From the NCBI RefSeq assembly GCF_900103845.1, contig NZ_FNIJ01000007.1, positions 1 through 64,000 on the forward strand: a stretch of DNA of 64,000 nt, in the 5' to 3' direction. This stretch comes from Pseudomonas jinjuensis. Lineage in GTDB: Bacteria > Pseudomonadota > Gammaproteobacteria > Pseudomonadales > Pseudomonadaceae. The notes beneath the pieces were generated by a model that was given only the letters and a program-made list of their open reading frames with translations, had not been told where the DNA came from and ran no database searches. Within the stretch, counting starts at the first letter, position 1. Each line of letters opens with the position of its first letter. This document shows, piece by piece, positions 35,496 through 47,727 of this stretch. Made by a program: the position numbers and the translations under genes.

Positions 35496-36809
35496 CTATC
35501 TTCCGGAGCGCAGCCGGCTGAGCAATGCGGGGGTTGGATACCCATCCGCCGGGAGCCCCTGGGACTGCTGGTAGGCGCGGATGGCCTTGCGCGTATTGGC
35601 GCCGATGATGCCGTCGGCGGCTCCCGGTGAGTAACCTCGCGTGGCCAGACCTTCCTGCAGCTCGATACGCTCGCTGCGGCTCAGCGGCACGTCCTCCAGC
35701 GGCCAGTTGCCGGCGATCTGTCCGCCGCCCTTGAAGCTGTCTGCCAGCAGGCCCACCGCCAGCGCGTAGGCCGTGGAATTGTTGTACCTGAGGATGGCGC
35801 GGAAGTTGTCCGTCACCAGGAAGGCCGGGCCGCGATGGCCGGCCGGCAGCAGCAGCGAGGCGCCGGCCTGCGGGTTGGCCGGCAGGTTTCCGCTGGCCGG
35901 TTGCACGCCCAGGCTTTGCCATTCGGCGATGGGTTTGCGGATGGTCATCTCCGCCAGGGAGTAATCGAAGTTCGCCGGCAGACGTACCTCGAAGCCCCAG
36001 GTCTGGCCGGGTTGCCAGCCGGACGACTGCAGGTAGTTCGCGGTGGACGCCAGCGCGTCGGTGGGCGAGCGCCAGATGTCGCGCTTGCCGTCGCCGTCGA
36101 AATCCACTGCGTACTGGTTGTAGGTGGTCGGAATGAACTGGGTCTGCCCCATGGCGCCGGCCCATGAGCCGACCATGTAGTTCGCCGGCACGTCGCCGTG
36201 CTGGAGGATCTGCAACGCGGCGACCAACTGGCTGCGGGCGAACTCCGGGCGGCGGCCTTCGTAGGCCAGGGTCGCCAGCGAGCGGATGACGTTCTTGTCG
36301 CCCATGTGCACGCCGAAGTTGCTTTCCATTCCCCAGATCGCCACCACCGCCTCGGCGTCGACCGCATAGCGGGCGTCGATCTGGCGCAGGATGTCGGCGT
36401 TTTCCGCCAGCTTGCCCTGGCCGTTGCGCACCCGCAGCGGCGAAAGCGCACCCTCCAGGTACTGCCACACGGGGCGGACGAATTCCGGCTGGCTGCGGTC
36501 GGCCTCGATCACCGCGGGATCGGGCGTGATGCCGGCGAATGCGCGGTCGAAAGTGTCGGCGCTGATGCCGCTGGCCAGGGCGTGCTGGCGGAAGGTGTCG
36601 CGCCAGGTTTCGAAGCTTTCTGCGGGCATCGACGCCGGCACCGCTTGCGTAGCGGGTTTCGCCAGCGCGACGTTGAGCGGTTGCTGTCTTTCCGTGGAGG
36701 AGTGAGCGGGGGAGTCGGCGCAGGCGGCCAGGATTCCGATGGTGATCAACGACAAGGCCGCCAGGACGACACGGCCATTACCCGGTTCTTTCGCGAATCT
36801 GTTCCGCAT
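35496..36809 (-). CDS. Lipoprotein lytic murein transglycosylase with peptidoglycan-binding domain
   Basis: A 437-residue protein. A lipobox (GILAAC, Cys near 30) anchors it in a membrane. The MltB-type catalytic domain spans about 60-360, with the catalytic Glu in IWGMESNFGVHMG and SWAGAMGQTQFIPTTY, then a C-terminal PG_binding_1 domain from about 375 (LQEGLATRGYSPGAADGIIG). It is a paralogue of the soluble enzyme at 24669-25679, but adds the cell-wall-binding module. Confidence 0.92.
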   Translation of the reverse strand: MRNRFAKEPGNGRVVLAALSLITIGILAACADSPAHSSTERQQPLNVALAKPATQAVPASMPAESFETWRDTFRQHALASGISADTFDRAFAGITPDPAVIEADRSQPEFVRPVWQYLEGALSPLRVRNGQGKLAENADILRQIDARYAVDAEAVVAIWGMESNFGVHMGDKNVIRSLATLAYEGRRPEFARSQLVAALQILQHGDVPANYMVGSWAGAMGQTQFIPTTYNQYAVDFDGDGKRDIWRSPTDALASTANYLQSSGWQPGQTWGFEVRLPANFDYSLAEMTIRKPIAEWQSLGVQPASGNLPANPQAGASLLLPAGHRGPAFLVTDNFRAILRYNNSTAYALAVGLLADSFKGGGQIAGNWPLEDVPLSRSERIELQEGLATRGYSPGAADGIIGANTRKAIRAYQQSQGLPADGYPTPALLSRLRSGR

Positions 36810-36915
36810 CGTACTCCTCGGCGGGACGTTTTCAGGCAGGGGCTCACCTTAACACGGGCACCCGCACGCGTCCTGCCTTGTCCGGTGCGCGCGGGTGCTG
36901 GATAACTATGGGCAA

Positions 36916-37230
36916 TCAATATTCGGAATCGTTCGACGGCTGGGTTTCCCGCTCGACCTTCGGTGCGCTCTGGTCGAGTTCCTTGAGCATGTCGTCATAC
37001 GCCGCGCAGGCATCGGGGCGTTCCTCGCTCGAGCGTTCCTTGTCGATCGCCCGCAGCTTCTCGTTGAGCTTCTCGGCGCGTTCGGGATCGCTCTGGGTGA
37101 TGGAGGCGACCTTGGCGGCTACCTGTTTGCCTTTGACTTCCGCGTCATGGTCGGTGCAGAACGCCCAGGCGGAGCCGCTCGCCTGCATCAGCAGGAGGGT
37201 GCAGCAGGTGGCGATGATGGGGGATTTCAT
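36916..37230 (-). CDS. Small secreted protein (DUF5339-like)
   Basis: A 104-residue protein with a clear signal peptide ending at AWAFC (about residue 23). The mature part is highly charged and helical with two cysteines (FCTDH and DACAAYDD) that could form a disulfide. It resembles small periplasmic DUF5339-type proteins; I cannot assign a function. A 106-base gap with a loose GCACCCGC/GCGGGTGC inverted repeat separates it from the transglycosylase gene. Confidence 0.7.
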   Translation of the reverse strand: MKSPIIATCCTLLLMQASGSAWAFCTDHDAEVKGKQVAAKVASITQSDPERAEKLNEKLRAIDKERSSEERPDACAAYDDMLKELDQSAPKVERETQPSNDSEY

Positions 37231-37324
37231 GGTCGAGCCTCCGTTGCCGGTATGACCGGTGGAGCGCTCGGGCAGCGGCGAAGTTCAGCTTTTCCGCCGG
37301 CGGGAGGGAAGGGGCGCGCGGTTT

Positions 37325-37477
37325 TCAGGCCGCCAGAAAGAACGAAGCCTCCCAGTTGTGGGAGGCTTCGCGGCGGTAGCTGCCTTTGCCTTTCAGTGGC
37401 GTTTCCTGGCGGTTGCGGAACAGCGGTTGCGCTACCAGGGATTTGGCCTTGTTCGGCCGGCGGGTCTTCTTCGCCAT
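37325..37477 (-). CDS. arfA: Alternative ribosome-rescue factor ArfA
   Basis: A 50-residue basic protein starting MAKKTRRPNKAK. It matches ArfA through PLFRNRQE, KGKGSYRRE and HNWEAS, in the order seen in E. coli ArfA. ArfA rescues stalled ribosomes by recruiting RF2 when trans-translation fails. A strong hairpin lies inside its 3' coding end, as in E. coli, where RNase III cuts it so that a truncated, active protein is made and then destroyed by tmRNA tagging if that system works. CGAGGA lies upstream of the ATG. Confidence 0.9.
   Translation of the reverse strand: MAKKTRRPNKAKSLVAQPLFRNRQETPLKGKGSYRREASHNWEASFFLAA
37343..37370 (-). promoter_or_regulatory. Hairpin in the 3' coding part of arfA
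   Basis: CGAAGCCTCCCA and TGGGAGGCTTCG form a perfect 12-base-pair stem with a four-base loop, covering the codons for about residues 36-45. It is placed like the RNase III/terminator hairpin of E. coli arfA. No U-run follows directly. Confidence 0.8.
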
Positions 37478-37573
37478 CGCGGGGTCCTCGTGCGGAGCCC
37501 GGCCAAGGTGCCGGGCGAGCGCATCTTCTGCCTATCGGCAGCCGCTGTCCAGACCGTTCGTCAGTGGAGGCTT

Positions 37574-38611
37574 TCAGCCTGCCGGCAGACTGATGCGCTG
37601 GCCGGCGACCAGCAGGGTGAGGCGGGCGAGGCCGTTCCACGGATCGCCCGGCGCCTGGCCCTTGATCTGCGCGTCGATGAGCTGGGCGTCCAGCAGGAAC
37701 TGGCTCCAGCGTGCGGCGGTGTGGCGCTGCAGGGCTTTGCCCAGCAGTGGCCGGCGCTTGTCCCATACCGGCGGCCTGGCGCTGGCGAAGACCCGGTCCA
37801 GCGGCATGCCGTCGGAATGCTGCTGGGCGAAGCCGGCCAACTGGCGGATTTCCCGGGCCAGGGCCCAGAGGATCACCGGCGGCTCGACGCCTTCGCCGCG
37901 CAGGCCTTCGAGCATGCGCAGGCTGTGCGCGGCTTCGCCGTTGAGGGCGGCGTCGATCAGGCCGAACACGTCGAAGCGCGCGCTGTCGGCCACCGCGGCC
38001 TGCACGGTGTCCACGTCGATCTGGTTGCCCTCGGCGAGCAGCTTGAGTTTCTCGATCTCCTGGGCGGCGGCCAGCAGGTTGCCTTCCACCCGCGCGGCGA
38101 TCAGCTCCACGGCTTCCTGGCTGGCGGCGAGGCCGGCCTGGGACAGGCGCTGGCGAATCCACTGCGGCAGCTGGTGCGCGTCGATCGGCCAGATCTGGAT
38201 GAACTGGGCGACGTCGCCGTCGATCAGGGCCTTGGCCCATTTGGTCTTCTGCGTGCTGCCGTCGAGCCTGGGCAGGCTGATCAGCAGGACGGTGTCTTCC
38301 GGCGGGCGGCGCAGGTATTCGAGAAGGATCGCGGCGCCCTTGTCGCCCGGCTTGCCGGACGGCAGGCGCAGTTCCAGCAGGCGCTTCTCGGCGAACAGGG
38401 AGAGACTGGCGCCGGCTTCGATCAACTGGCCCCAGTCGAAATTGGCTTCGGCATTGAACACCTGGCGCTCGGCGAAGTCGCGCTCGCGGCAGGCGGTGCG
38501 GATGGCGTCGCAGGCTTCCTGGCAGAGCAGGTGCTCGTCACCGCTGACCACGTAGACCGGGGCCAGGTTGCCCTGGAGATGCTTGGCGAGTTGCGCGGGA
38601 TTGAGCTTCAT
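37574..38611 (-). CDS. holA: DNA polymerase III delta subunit
   Basis: A 345-residue clamp-loader subunit that opens the beta clamp. It shows the delta signature VYVVSGDEHLLCQEACDAIR near 19-38, LRLPSGKPGDKG, then EIEKLKLLAEG and the C-terminal collar domain. Gene order leuS-lptE-holA is conserved. Full length. Confidence 0.95.
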   Translation of the reverse strand: MKLNPAQLAKHLQGNLAPVYVVSGDEHLLCQEACDAIRTACRERDFAERQVFNAEANFDWGQLIEAGASLSLFAEKRLLELRLPSGKPGDKGAAILLEYLRRPPEDTVLLISLPRLDGSTQKTKWAKALIDGDVAQFIQIWPIDAHQLPQWIRQRLSQAGLAASQEAVELIAARVEGNLLAAAQEIEKLKLLAEGNQIDVDTVQAAVADSARFDVFGLIDAALNGEAAHSLRMLEGLRGEGVEPPVILWALAREIRQLAGFAQQHSDGMPLDRVFASARPPVWDKRRPLLGKALQRHTAARWSQFLLDAQLIDAQIKGQAPGDPWNGLARLTLLVAGQRISLPAG

Positions 38612-38647
38612 GGGGGGAGCGGGGCCGGGTGTGCCGGCCCCGGGAAC

Positions 38648-39265
38648 TCACTGCTGGTCCGGCAGTTCGATCGGCGACTGCTGCGGTTGCTGGGCGCGGG
38701 CGGCCTCGTCGGCGGCGCGCATGGCGTCCTGCTCCGCCTTGGCCTTGGCTTCGGCCTTCTGCTGCAGGCTGTCCAGCTGTTCAGGGGTGAGCATCTGCAG
38801 ACGCATGGACAACTGCTGGACCAGTTCGCGGCGCATTTCGTTGCGCAGCTGGGCGGCTTCCTGGTCGGAGCCGGTCAGGTTGTTCTCGTCGTGCAGGTAG
38901 ACCTTCTGCACCTGGATCTGGTCGGCGATCAGCAGCAGGTCGTTGCTGCCGCGCACTTCGTAGCTGAGGGTGTTGGTCAGCTCGTACTCGGCGCTGCGCG
39001 CGGCGCTGGTGTAGCTGGCGGTGCGCTGGGTGACGTCCTCGCGGGCCAGGATCAGGTGATAGGGCGCGCGGGTCACCACTTTCACGCCGCTGCTTTCCAG
39101 AACCCGGCGCAGATCCTGGACGGTCTCGCCGTAGGCGTTGCGTGCGGAAACGTCGATTTCCTTCAGCGCAAAGTTCGTCTCGCCCAGCCCGCGCAGGTGG
39201 AAGCCGCAGGCGGCCAGCACGGTGGTCATGCCGATCAGCGCGATGCCGGTCAGGATACGTTTCAT
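38648..39265 (-). CDS. lptE: LPS-assembly lipoprotein LptE
   Basis: A 205-residue outer-membrane lipoprotein, plug of the LptD barrel. Lipobox [11 protein letters not shown] with Cys near 19; the mature start GFHLRG is typical. The last 45 residues are a charged Ala/Gln/Lys-rich tail likely to be helical or disordered. ATG at 39265 has GGGAAGC upstream. It follows leuS through a hairpin-containing gap. Confidence 0.94.
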   Translation of the reverse strand: MKRILTGIALIGMTTVLAACGFHLRGLGETNFALKEIDVSARNAYGETVQDLRRVLESSGVKVVTRAPYHLILAREDVTQRTASYTSAARSAEYELTNTLSYEVRGSNDLLLIADQIQVQKVYLHDENNLTGSDQEAAQLRNEMRRELVQQLSMRLQMLTPEQLDSLQQKAEAKAKAEQDAMRAADEAARAQQPQQSPIELPDQQ

Positions 39266-39290
39266 CAAGCTTCCCTCACTCCTGTTGATC

Positions 39291-39321
39291 CATGCCCCGT
39301 GGCGCCCGGCCACGGGGTATG
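39291..39321 (-). other. Strong hairpin between leuS and lptE
   Basis: A stem of about 13 base pairs built on CCCCGTGGC/GCCACGGGG with loop GCCCG. There is no U-run in the direction of transcription, so an mRNA processing or stability element is more likely than a terminator. Confidence 0.5.
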
Positions 39322-39329
39322 CGTCATGC

Positions 39330-42643
<3,314 letters not shown>

Positions 42644-42678
42644 TCCGTTAGGCTTTGGCGCTCTGCAAGGAGCCGCCA

Positions 42679-43443
42679 ATGCCGATTCGCTATTTGCTCA
42701 AACAGATCTTCATGCCGCCGGGCCTGCTGCTGGCGCTGTTGCTGTGCGCGTTCTTCCTGCGCCGGCGCCTCCCGCGGCTGGCCGCCGCCTGCTTCGTCGG
42801 CGGCTTCGGCGGATTGCTGCTGATGAGCCTGCCGGTCGGCGTGGAGTGGGGCGCCCGTCTGCTCGAAGCGCATCCGCCACTGGAACGTTCCGAATGGTCG
42901 AGCCTGGCCACGCGCGCGGATGCCATCGTCATCCTCGGCGCCGGCCGCGAGCGCGGCGATCCGTCCTGGGGCGCCGACCAGCCCGGCGTGATGGCGCGCG
43001 AACGGCTGCGCTACGCGGCGCGCCTGGCCAGGGCCAGTGGGCTGCCGATCCTGACTTCCGGCGGGCTGCACTACGGCACCCCGCCGAGCGAGGCGCAGAT
43101 CATGGCGGAAAGCCTGCGCGACGATTACGGCGTGGCGGTGCGCTGGCAGGAAGGGCGCAGCCGCACGACCTGGGAAAACGCCACGGAAAGCGCACAGATC
43201 CTGCGCCAGGCGGGCGTTCGCCGGGTCGTGCTGGTGACCCAGGCGCTGCACATGCGACGGGCGCTGTGGAGTTTCGAGACGGTCGGGCTGGAGGTGGTGC
43301 CGGCGCCAGTCGGCTTCATCGGCGTGGACAATGCCCGTCCGTTCGGCGGCTGGCTGCCGGAGGGCAAGGCCGTCTGGCAGAGCGAGCAGTTGCTCAACGA
43401 GGCGATCGGGCTGGTGGGGTATCGGCTGTTCTATCGGCAGTGA
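42679..43443 (+). CDS. ElyC/YdcF-family membrane protein (DUF218)
   Basis: A 254-residue protein with two N-terminal transmembrane helices and a DUF218 domain from about residue 75: ADAIVILGAGRE, ILTSGG, EGRSRTTWENA and VVLVTQALHMRRA. ElyC supports peptidoglycan/undecaprenyl-linked envelope integrity in E. coli; this assignment is by family. ATG at 42679 has AAGGAG six bases upstream, superior to the TTG at 42655. Confidence 0.88.
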   Translation: MPIRYLLKQIFMPPGLLLALLLCAFFLRRRLPRLAAACFVGGFGGLLLMSLPVGVEWGARLLEAHPPLERSEWSSLATRADAIVILGAGRERGDPSWGADQPGVMARERLRYAARLARASGLPILTSGGLHYGTPPSEAQIMAESLRDDYGVAVRWQEGRSRTTWENATESAQILRQAGVRRVVLVTQALHMRRALWSFETVGLEVVPAPVGFIGVDNARPFGGWLPEGKAVWQSEQLLNEAIGLVGYRLFYRQ

Positions 43444-43465
43444 TCGTTCCGGGCATTCCCGGTCT

Positions 43466-43552
43466 GTAGGAGCCAGCTTGCTGGCGATCCGGTTTCCATC
43501 CGGCATGGGCGGGGCCGGATAGCGCGGATATCGCCAGCAAGCTGGCTCCTAC
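43466..43552. repeat. REP-like pair with a perfect 23-base inverted repeat
   Basis: Bases 43466-43488 (starting GTAGGAGCCAGCTTGCTGG) are the exact reverse complement of 43530-43552. A 41-base spacer lies between. It separates the convergent ElyC-like gene and lnt and could act as a two-way terminator. Confidence 0.9.
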
Positions 43553-43568
43553 ACGAAAGGTCGGGGCA

Positions 43569-45101
43569 TCAGCCGAAGATGCGCCGCTGCTCCGGATGCG
43601 TCTGCCGGCGCACCAGGGTCCAGGCGACCAGCGCCAGCGAGAGGATCGCCAGCGGCCAGATGCGCCATTGCAGGTAGGGCGTCAGGCCCTGCATCGGGGT
43701 GATCTCGCCGCGCAGCACGGCGCGCTGGAACTGCGGCACCTCGGCGGCCAGCCTGCCCTGCGGGTCGATCAGCGCGGTGACGCCGTTGTTGGTGCCGCGG
43801 ATCATCCAGCGGCCCGCCTCCAGCGCACGCATCTGCGCCATCTGCAGGTGCTGCAGCGGGCCGATGGAGGTGCCGAACCAGGCGTCGTTGCTGATGGTCA
43901 GGAGGATCTGGCTCTGCGCGGCGAGGCCGGCGGCGAATTCCGGGTAGACCACCTCGTAGCAGATGTACGGCGCGATGGCGTAGCCCTTGGCCTTGAGCAG
44001 CGGCTGTTCGGCCGGGCCGCGGGCGAAGTCGGACATCGGCAGGTCGAAGAAGGCGATCAGCCCGCGCAGGACGTCCTGCAGCGGCACGTACTCGCCGAAC
44101 GGCACCAGCTTCTGCTTCAGGTAGTCGCCGCTGCCGTCGCCGACCACGGTGATGCCGTTGTAGTAGCGGGCGCCGTCCGGCGTGCGCTGGCGCACCGGCA
44201 CCCCGGTGATCAGCGCGGCGTGCTTGCCCCTGGCCAGTTCGTCGACCATGCCCAGGTAGCCGGTGGCGAGGTCCTTGAGCACCGGCACGGCGGTTTCCGG
44301 CCAGACGATCAGGTCGACATCCTGCAGCTCGGCGGTGAGGTCGCGGTACATGCCGAGCTGGGCGGCGACGTGTTCGGGATTCCATTTCATTTCCTGGGCG
44401 ACGTTGCCCTGGATCGCGGCGATCTTCAGCGGCGCGCCGGCCGGAACGGTCCACGCGTGGCCCTTCAGCGCGACGCCGGCGATCCACGGCGCCAGCAGCA
44501 GGAGCAGCGCGGGCACCAGGCGTACTGGCGAGCGCAGCAGTTCACCGGCATTGCAAATCAGCGCGGCGCTGAGGGCGATGGCGAAGGAGATCAGCCAGAC
44601 GCCACCCACCGGCGCCAGCCCGGCCAGCGGGCCGTGCAACTGGCTGTAGCCGGTGTAGAGCCAGGGGAAGCCGGTGAGGAACCAGCTGCGGAACAGTTCC
44701 AGCCCCATCCACAGGGCGGCGAAGGCCAGTGCGTCGCTGATCGGCGCGCTGTTGCGCCGCAGGTAGCGCACCCACAGCCAGGCCGGCAGGGCGAAGAAGA
44801 AGGCCACGCCGGCGCTGAAGCCGCCGACCAGGAAGGCCGCCAGCGGGCCGGAGGCGCCGCCGAAGTCGTGGATGCTGTAGTAGATCCAGCTGGTGCCGGC
44901 GATGAAGGCGCCGAAGCCGTACCACCAGCCGCGCCACAGCGCCGCGTGGGGCGTGGCGTGGCGCAGGCCGAGATAGAACAGCGCGACCGAGAGCAGGGCC
45001 AGCGGCCAGAAGTCGAACGGGGCGAGGAAGAGCGGGGTGAGGGCGCCGGCGGCGAATGCCAGGAAATGGCCCGGCCAACCGGGGCGGGTGATCCAGCGCA
45101 T
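43569..45101 (-). CDS. lnt: Apolipoprotein N-acyltransferase
   Basis: A 510-residue inner-membrane enzyme adding the third acyl chain to lipoproteins. Several N-terminal helices precede a nitrilase-like domain with the Glu-Lys-Cys triad in VWPETAVPVL, LKQKLVPFGEYVPL and YICYEVVYPEF. ATG at 45101 has AAGGAA upstream. It follows corC through a gap filled by a palindromic repeat. Confidence 0.96.
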   Translation of the reverse strand: MRWITRPGWPGHFLAFAAGALTPLFLAPFDFWPLALLSVALFYLGLRHATPHAALWRGWWYGFGAFIAGTSWIYYSIHDFGGASGPLAAFLVGGFSAGVAFFFALPAWLWVRYLRRNSAPISDALAFAALWMGLELFRSWFLTGFPWLYTGYSQLHGPLAGLAPVGGVWLISFAIALSAALICNAGELLRSPVRLVPALLLLLAPWIAGVALKGHAWTVPAGAPLKIAAIQGNVAQEMKWNPEHVAAQLGMYRDLTAELQDVDLIVWPETAVPVLKDLATGYLGMVDELARGKHAALITGVPVRQRTPDGARYYNGITVVGDGSGDYLKQKLVPFGEYVPLQDVLRGLIAFFDLPMSDFARGPAEQPLLKAKGYAIAPYICYEVVYPEFAAGLAAQSQILLTISNDAWFGTSIGPLQHLQMAQMRALEAGRWMIRGTNNGVTALIDPQGRLAAEVPQFQRAVLRGEITPMQGLTPYLQWRIWPLAILSLALVAWTLVRRQTHPEQRRIFG

Positions 45102-45214
45102 CGGTGTTCCTTGGGATCGTTGAGCGATGCGCAAGAGTAATGGAGAGACGAACGGCAGGCTACCGGGGCTTGGCCAGAAGCCATTACCGGCGGTGTCGGA
45201 TGCTTCCGTGGAAT

Positions 45215-45307
45215 TGGTGGATAACGCTGCGCGTTATCCACCCTACGGGGAGGGCCAGGTGCGTCCTTCAGCCCGTAGGGTGGATAAGCGGAACGCTTAT
45301 CCACCAA
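45215..45307. repeat. TAGGGTGGATA palindromic repeat, compound copy
   Basis: Two short hairpins (GGTGGATAACGC/GCGTTATCCACC at 45216-45242 and GGTGGATAAGCG/CGCTTATCCACC at 45279-45305) face each other inside larger arms TATCCACCCTACGGG and CCCGTAGGGTGGATA. It is related to the repeats at 15367 and 50301. It lies between corC and lnt. Confidence 0.85.
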
Positions 45308-45317
45308 CCGGTGAGGC

Positions 45318-46157
45318 TCAGTCCTGCAACGGCGTCAACCGCAGCAGGTGCAGGCGGCGGCTGTCGGCGTTCAGCACGCGGAAGCGGAAACCGCCCAGCT
45401 CGGTGGTCTCGTTGCGCTTGGGCATGTAGCCGAAGGCGCTCATCACCAGGCCGCCGACCGTGTCGAATTCCTCGTCGGAGAACTCCGCGCCGAAGAAGTC
45501 GTTGAAGGCATCCACCGGGGTCAGCGCCTTGACGATGAAGTCGCCGCTGGGCAGCGGCTTGATGTAGCTGTCTTCCTCGACGTCGTGCTCGTCCTCGATG
45601 TCGCCGACGATCTGCTCCAGCACGTCCTCGATGGTCACCAGGCCGGCCACGCCGCCGTACTCGTCGATGACGATGGCCATGTGGTTGCGGTTGGCGCGGA
45701 ACTCGCGCAGCAGGACGTTGAGGCGCTTGGATTCCGGGACGAAGGTCGCCGGACGCAGCAGGTCCTTGATGTTGAAGCTGTGGTTGGCGTCGTGGAGGAT
45801 CAGCGGCAGCAGGTCCTTGGCCAGCAGCACGCCGACGATGTCGTCGAGGCTCTCGCCGATCACCGGATAGCGCGAGTGCGCCGCCTCGATCACCGACGGG
45901 AGGAATTCCCGCGGCGTCTGCGTCGAGCGGATGGTGATCACCTGGGACCGCGGGACCATGATGTCGCGCACCTGCAGGTCCGCGACCTGGATGGCGCCCT
46001 CGACGATGGACAGCGCCTCGCTGTCCAGCAGCTTGTTGTCGTGGGCTTCGCGCAGCAGCTCGAGGAGCTCCTGGCGGTTTCTCGGCTCATGGGCAAAAGC
46101 CTGGGTGATCTTGTCCAGCCATGACTTGTGCCCGTTGCTCAATCGATCTTCGCTCAT
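45318..46157 (-). CDS. corC: CorC-family CBS-domain protein
   Basis: A 279-residue soluble protein with a CBS pair (VRDIMVPRSQVITIR and the second with VIDEYGGVAGLVTIEDVLEQIVG) and a C-terminal CorC_HlyC domain (GEFSDEEFDTVGG-like FSDEEFDTVGGLVM). Linked to magnesium/cobalt efflux in enterics, and to lnt-ybeY-phoH by gene order. Usually called YbeX. Confidence 0.95.
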   Translation of the reverse strand: MSEDRLSNGHKSWLDKITQAFAHEPRNRQELLELLREAHDNKLLDSEALSIVEGAIQVADLQVRDIMVPRSQVITIRSTQTPREFLPSVIEAAHSRYPVIGESLDDIVGVLLAKDLLPLILHDANHSFNIKDLLRPATFVPESKRLNVLLREFRANRNHMAIVIDEYGGVAGLVTIEDVLEQIVGDIEDEHDVEEDSYIKPLPSGDFIVKALTPVDAFNDFFGAEFSDEEFDTVGGLVMSAFGYMPKRNETTELGGFRFRVLNADSRRLHLLRLTPLQD

Positions 46158-46177
46158 TGTCGTGCTCGGTGGCTCTC

Positions 46178-46642
46178 TTATTGTTCGTCTGCCGCGTAAG
46201 GGTCGGGATGGCCCAGTTCAGCAAGCAATTCCCGCTCCAGTTGTTCCATTTCTTCCGCTTCCGCGTCTTCGACATGGTCGTAGCCGAGCAGGTGCAGGCA
46301 GCCGTGGATGACCAGGTGCGCCCAGTGCGCCGGCAGCGTCTTGCCCTGCTCGGCCGCCTCGCGGGCGACCACCGGGGCGCAGATCACCAGGTCGCCGAGC
46401 AGCGGGATGTCCAGCAACTCGTCGGGCACGTCGGCGGGGAAGGACAGCACGTTGGTGGCGTAGTCCTTGTGCCGCCAGGTGCGGTTGAGTTCGCGGCCTT
46501 CCGCCTCGTCGACCAGGCGGATGGTCAGCTCGGAGTCGTTCTGCCGCTGGCGCAGGGCCAGTTCGCACCAGCGGCGGAAATCCGCTTCCGTGGGCAGGCC
46601 GGGGGCTTCCGATGCGATCTGCAGGTCGAGTTCAAGCACCAT
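46178..46642 (-). CDS. ybeY: rRNA maturation endoribonuclease YbeY
   Basis: A 154-residue metalloenzyme for 16S rRNA 3' end maturation and ribosome quality control. The zinc motif [15 protein letters not shown] gives the three histidines. [10 protein letters not shown] is the other family signature. The ATG at 46642 overlaps phoH by 11 bases; the long upstream extension in the same frame is not protein-like. Confidence 0.97.
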   Translation of the reverse strand: MVLELDLQIASEAPGLPTEADFRRWCELALRQRQNDSELTIRLVDEAEGRELNRTWRHKDYATNVLSFPADVPDELLDIPLLGDLVICAPVVAREAAEQGKTLPAHWAHLVIHGCLHLLGYDHVEDAEAEEMEQLERELLAELGHPDPYAADEQ

Positions 46643-47636
46643 CGCGGCTGTCCTTCGCCGGTTCGCCGTGCAGGCGGTTCTCGTGACGCTCGTAGGCCTC
46701 GACGATGCGCTGCACCAGCGGGTGACGCACCACATCCTTGGGCTTGAAGTGGGTGAAGCTGATCCCCGGCACGTCGCGCAGCACCTCGATCACGTGGTGC
46801 AGGCCGGAACGCGTGCCGCGCGGCAGGTCGACCTGGGTGATGTCACCGGTGATCACGGCGGTGGAGCCGAAGCCGATACGGGTCAGGAACATCTTCATCT
46901 GCTCGATGGTGGTGTTCTGACTCTCGTCGAGGATGATGAAGCTGTTGTTAAGGGTGCGGCCGCGCATGTAGGCCAGCGGCGCGACCTCGATCACCTGGCG
47001 CTCGATCAGCTTGGCCACGGTCTCGAAGCCGAGCATCTCGTACAGCGCGTCGTACAGCGGGCGCAGGTAGGGGTCGATCTTCTGCGCCAGGTCGCCGGGC
47101 AGGAAGCCGAGCTTCTCGCCGGCCTCCACCGCCGGGCGCACCAGCAGGATGCGGCGGATCTGCTCGCGCTCCAGCGCGTCCACCGCGCAGGCCACGGCGA
47201 GGTAGGTCTTGCCGGTGCCGGCCGGGCCGATGCCGAAGTTGATGTCGTGATCGAGGATCGCCTTGACGTAGCGCTGCTGGTTGGCGCCGCGCGGGCGGAT
47301 GTGCGCCTTGCGCGTCTTCAGCGTGATCGCCGGGGCGTCGTGCGGGCCGGCCAGGTCTTCCAGGCCGGATTCCTGGAGGAACAGGTGGACCATGTCCGGG
47401 GTCAGGTCGGTGCCGGTCTGCGCCTCGCGATAGAGGCGCTGCAGCAGGTGCTCGGCGGCCTGGGTGCGGATCGGGTCGCCGACCAGTTCGAACTGGTTGC
47501 CGCGGTTGCGGATCTCGATGTCCAGGCGTTTCTCGATCTGGTGCAGATGCTCGTCGAATTGTCCGCAGAGGTTGGCAAAGCTGCGGGCGTCGAAGGGATC
47601 GAGGGTGAAGCGATGAAATTCCAGGGGGGCGTTCAA
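46632..47636 (-). CDS. ybeZ: PhoH-like ATPase YbeZ
   Basis: A 334-residue P-loop protein. Walker A is GPAGTGKTY near 137-145 and Walker [10 protein letters not shown] near 232; the motif RGRTLNNSF precedes it. It works with YbeY in RNA metabolism. The start is a TTG at 47636 without a clear ribosome site. The overlap with ybeY implies coupling. Confidence 0.95.
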   Translation of the reverse strand: MNAPLEFHRFTLDPFDARSFANLCGQFDEHLHQIEKRLDIEIRNRGNQFELVGDPIRTQAAEHLLQRLYREAQTGTDLTPDMVHLFLQESGLEDLAGPHDAPAITLKTRKAHIRPRGANQQRYVKAILDHDINFGIGPAGTGKTYLAVACAVDALEREQIRRILLVRPAVEAGEKLGFLPGDLAQKIDPYLRPLYDALYEMLGFETVAKLIERQVIEVAPLAYMRGRTLNNSFIILDESQNTTIEQMKMFLTRIGFGSTAVITGDITQVDLPRGTRSGLHHVIEVLRDVPGISFTHFKPKDVVRHPLVQRIVEAYERHENRLHGEPAKDSRDGA

Positions 47637-47727
47637 GGTGTTGTGCAGTCGCCGTTCAGCTATGGGAATGTCCGAAGAATAACCCCGGAGAACCGAGTGG
47701 GAAAGTTCGACCTCCGGGGGATTGTGC

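Noticed and set aside
43466-43552. Possible CRISPR-like or insertion sequence ends
   Set aside because: There are only two inverted arms around one spacer, no array and no transposase; the arms match the REP family.
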